Shown piece by piece: positions 5,841-6,195 of a DNA stretch of 6,195 nucleotides. Under the pieces are notes generated by a model that worked only from the letters and a program-made list of their open reading frames with translations, was not told where the DNA came from and made no database searches. Both the position numbers and the translations under genes were made by a program. Numbering within the stretch: position 1 is the stretch's first letter; each line of letters begins with the position of its first letter. Source of the DNA: JBDTMC01 sp039934475 (GTDB lineage: Bacteria; Acidobacteriota; Terriglobia; Bryobacterales; Bryobacteraceae); contig JBDTMC010000468.1 in the NCBI GenBank assembly GCA_039934475.1, positions 1 through 6,195 of the forward strand. Reading direction: 5' to 3'.

Positions 5841-6195
5841 ATGAAATACCAGCTCTGGGCCTTTCTCGCGCTAACCGCATCAGTCGGCGCGCAACAGCCG
5901 CTGCCGCGTCAGATGCTGGATGCTCACAATCGTCTGCGCGCACTTGTCGGAACACCGCCCCTCATCTGGTCGGAAGATTTGGCGTCGTATGCGCAAGAGT
6001 GGGCCGACAGGCTCCTGAAGCGCCGGCAGTTCTCACACCGTCCGCACCGTGTCTATGGCGAGAATCTATACACCATCGCAGGCGCTACCGCGACACCACG
6101 GCAGGTCGTCCGTTCGTGGGCGGCGGAATCCGCCAACTACGACTACAATTCCGACACGTGCCGCGGGGTCTGTGGACACTACACGCAGATCATTT
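5841..6195 (+). CDS. Secreted CAP/SCP-domain (PR-1-like) protein, 3' end outside window
   Basis: The frame is open from ATG 5841 to the right edge (118 full codons). Residues 1-17 ('MKYQLWAFLALTASVGA') form a Sec-type signal peptide with a likely cut at A-x-A-like 'VGA'/QQ. Then follows a CAP (CRISP/antigen 5/PR-1) domain: 'MLDAHNRLRALVGTPPLIW' (25-43), 'LASYAQEWADRL', 'FSHRPHRVYGENLY' (64-77), 'SWAAESANYDY' (92-102) and 'CGHYTQII' (111-118). All four cavity residues are visible: His66, Glu74, Glu96 and His113. Cys107 and Cys111 flank the position of the family's 'C..xxVCGHYTQ'. Bacterial CAP proteins are extracytoplasmic and mostly of unknown function; some bind lipids or act at the cell envelope. 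The gene begins 19 bp behind mreD on the same strand, so cotranscription is likely. Its ribosome site is weak. The C-terminus cannot be judged. Confidence 0.88.
   Translation, partial: MKYQLWAFLALTASVGAQQPLPRQMLDAHNRLRALVGTPPLIWSEDLASYAQEWADRLLKRRQFSHRPHRVYGENLYTIAGATATPRQVVRSWAAESANYDYNSDTCRGVCGHYTQII

Noticed and set aside
1..6195. CRISPR array, tRNA, insertion sequence, toxin-antitoxin or defence genes
   Set aside because: Looked for on both strands; no spaced direct repeats, cloverleaf, transposase motifs or terminal inverted repeats, or defence-type domains are visible.

Overview
The window looks like a chromosomal segment of a GC-rich Gram-negative bacterium. An acidobacterium of the Solibacter/Bryobacter type is my best guess, from the style of the proteins: an MreB resembling acidobacterial ones, a Tat-type 'SRRRLLLAAPA' leader on a YVTN propeller, and LamG and CAP domains. 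This is inference; there is no rRNA or other marker gene to confirm it.

Layout. (a) 1-270, minus strand: the coding remnant or partial 3' half of a LamG-like (concanavalin-type jellyroll) domain. It runs off the left edge and has no visible 5' end. (b) 330-1745, plus: a DyP-type haem peroxidase, apparently complete, with a small (EPV)3 tandem repeat and a Pro/Ala-rich tail. (c) 1690-2802, minus: a secreted or lipoprotein-like YVTN beta-propeller of eight near-perfect 42-residue repeats. It overlaps the peroxidase gene tail-to-tail by 56 bp. (d) 2803-3047: a 245-bp divergent intergenic region that must hold the promoter(s) of the mre operon. (e) 3048-5821, plus: mreB, mreC and mreD, the rod-shape/elongasome scaffold, spaced by 12 bp and then by a 4-bp ATGA overlap. 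(f) 5841 to the right edge, plus: the start of a secreted CAP/SCP-domain (PR-1-like) protein, 19 bp behind mreD.

How the genes work together. MreB forms membrane-bound actin-like filaments. MreC (one membrane anchor, coiled coil, periplasmic beta domains) and MreD (polytopic) link them to the peptidoglycan synthases. The usual next genes, mrdA (PBP2) and rodA, are not directly downstream; a CAP-domain gene occupies that place and may be cotranscribed. The peroxidase and propeller genes are convergent with each other and show no evident functional tie to the mre operon.

I see no CRISPR array, tRNA, rRNA, insertion sequence or new multi-gene system. The points most worth a second look are an actin-like Gln at the usual catalytic Glu position of MreB, the eight-fold regularity of the propeller, the convergent overlap that encodes its closing strand, and the broken LamG frame at the left edge.
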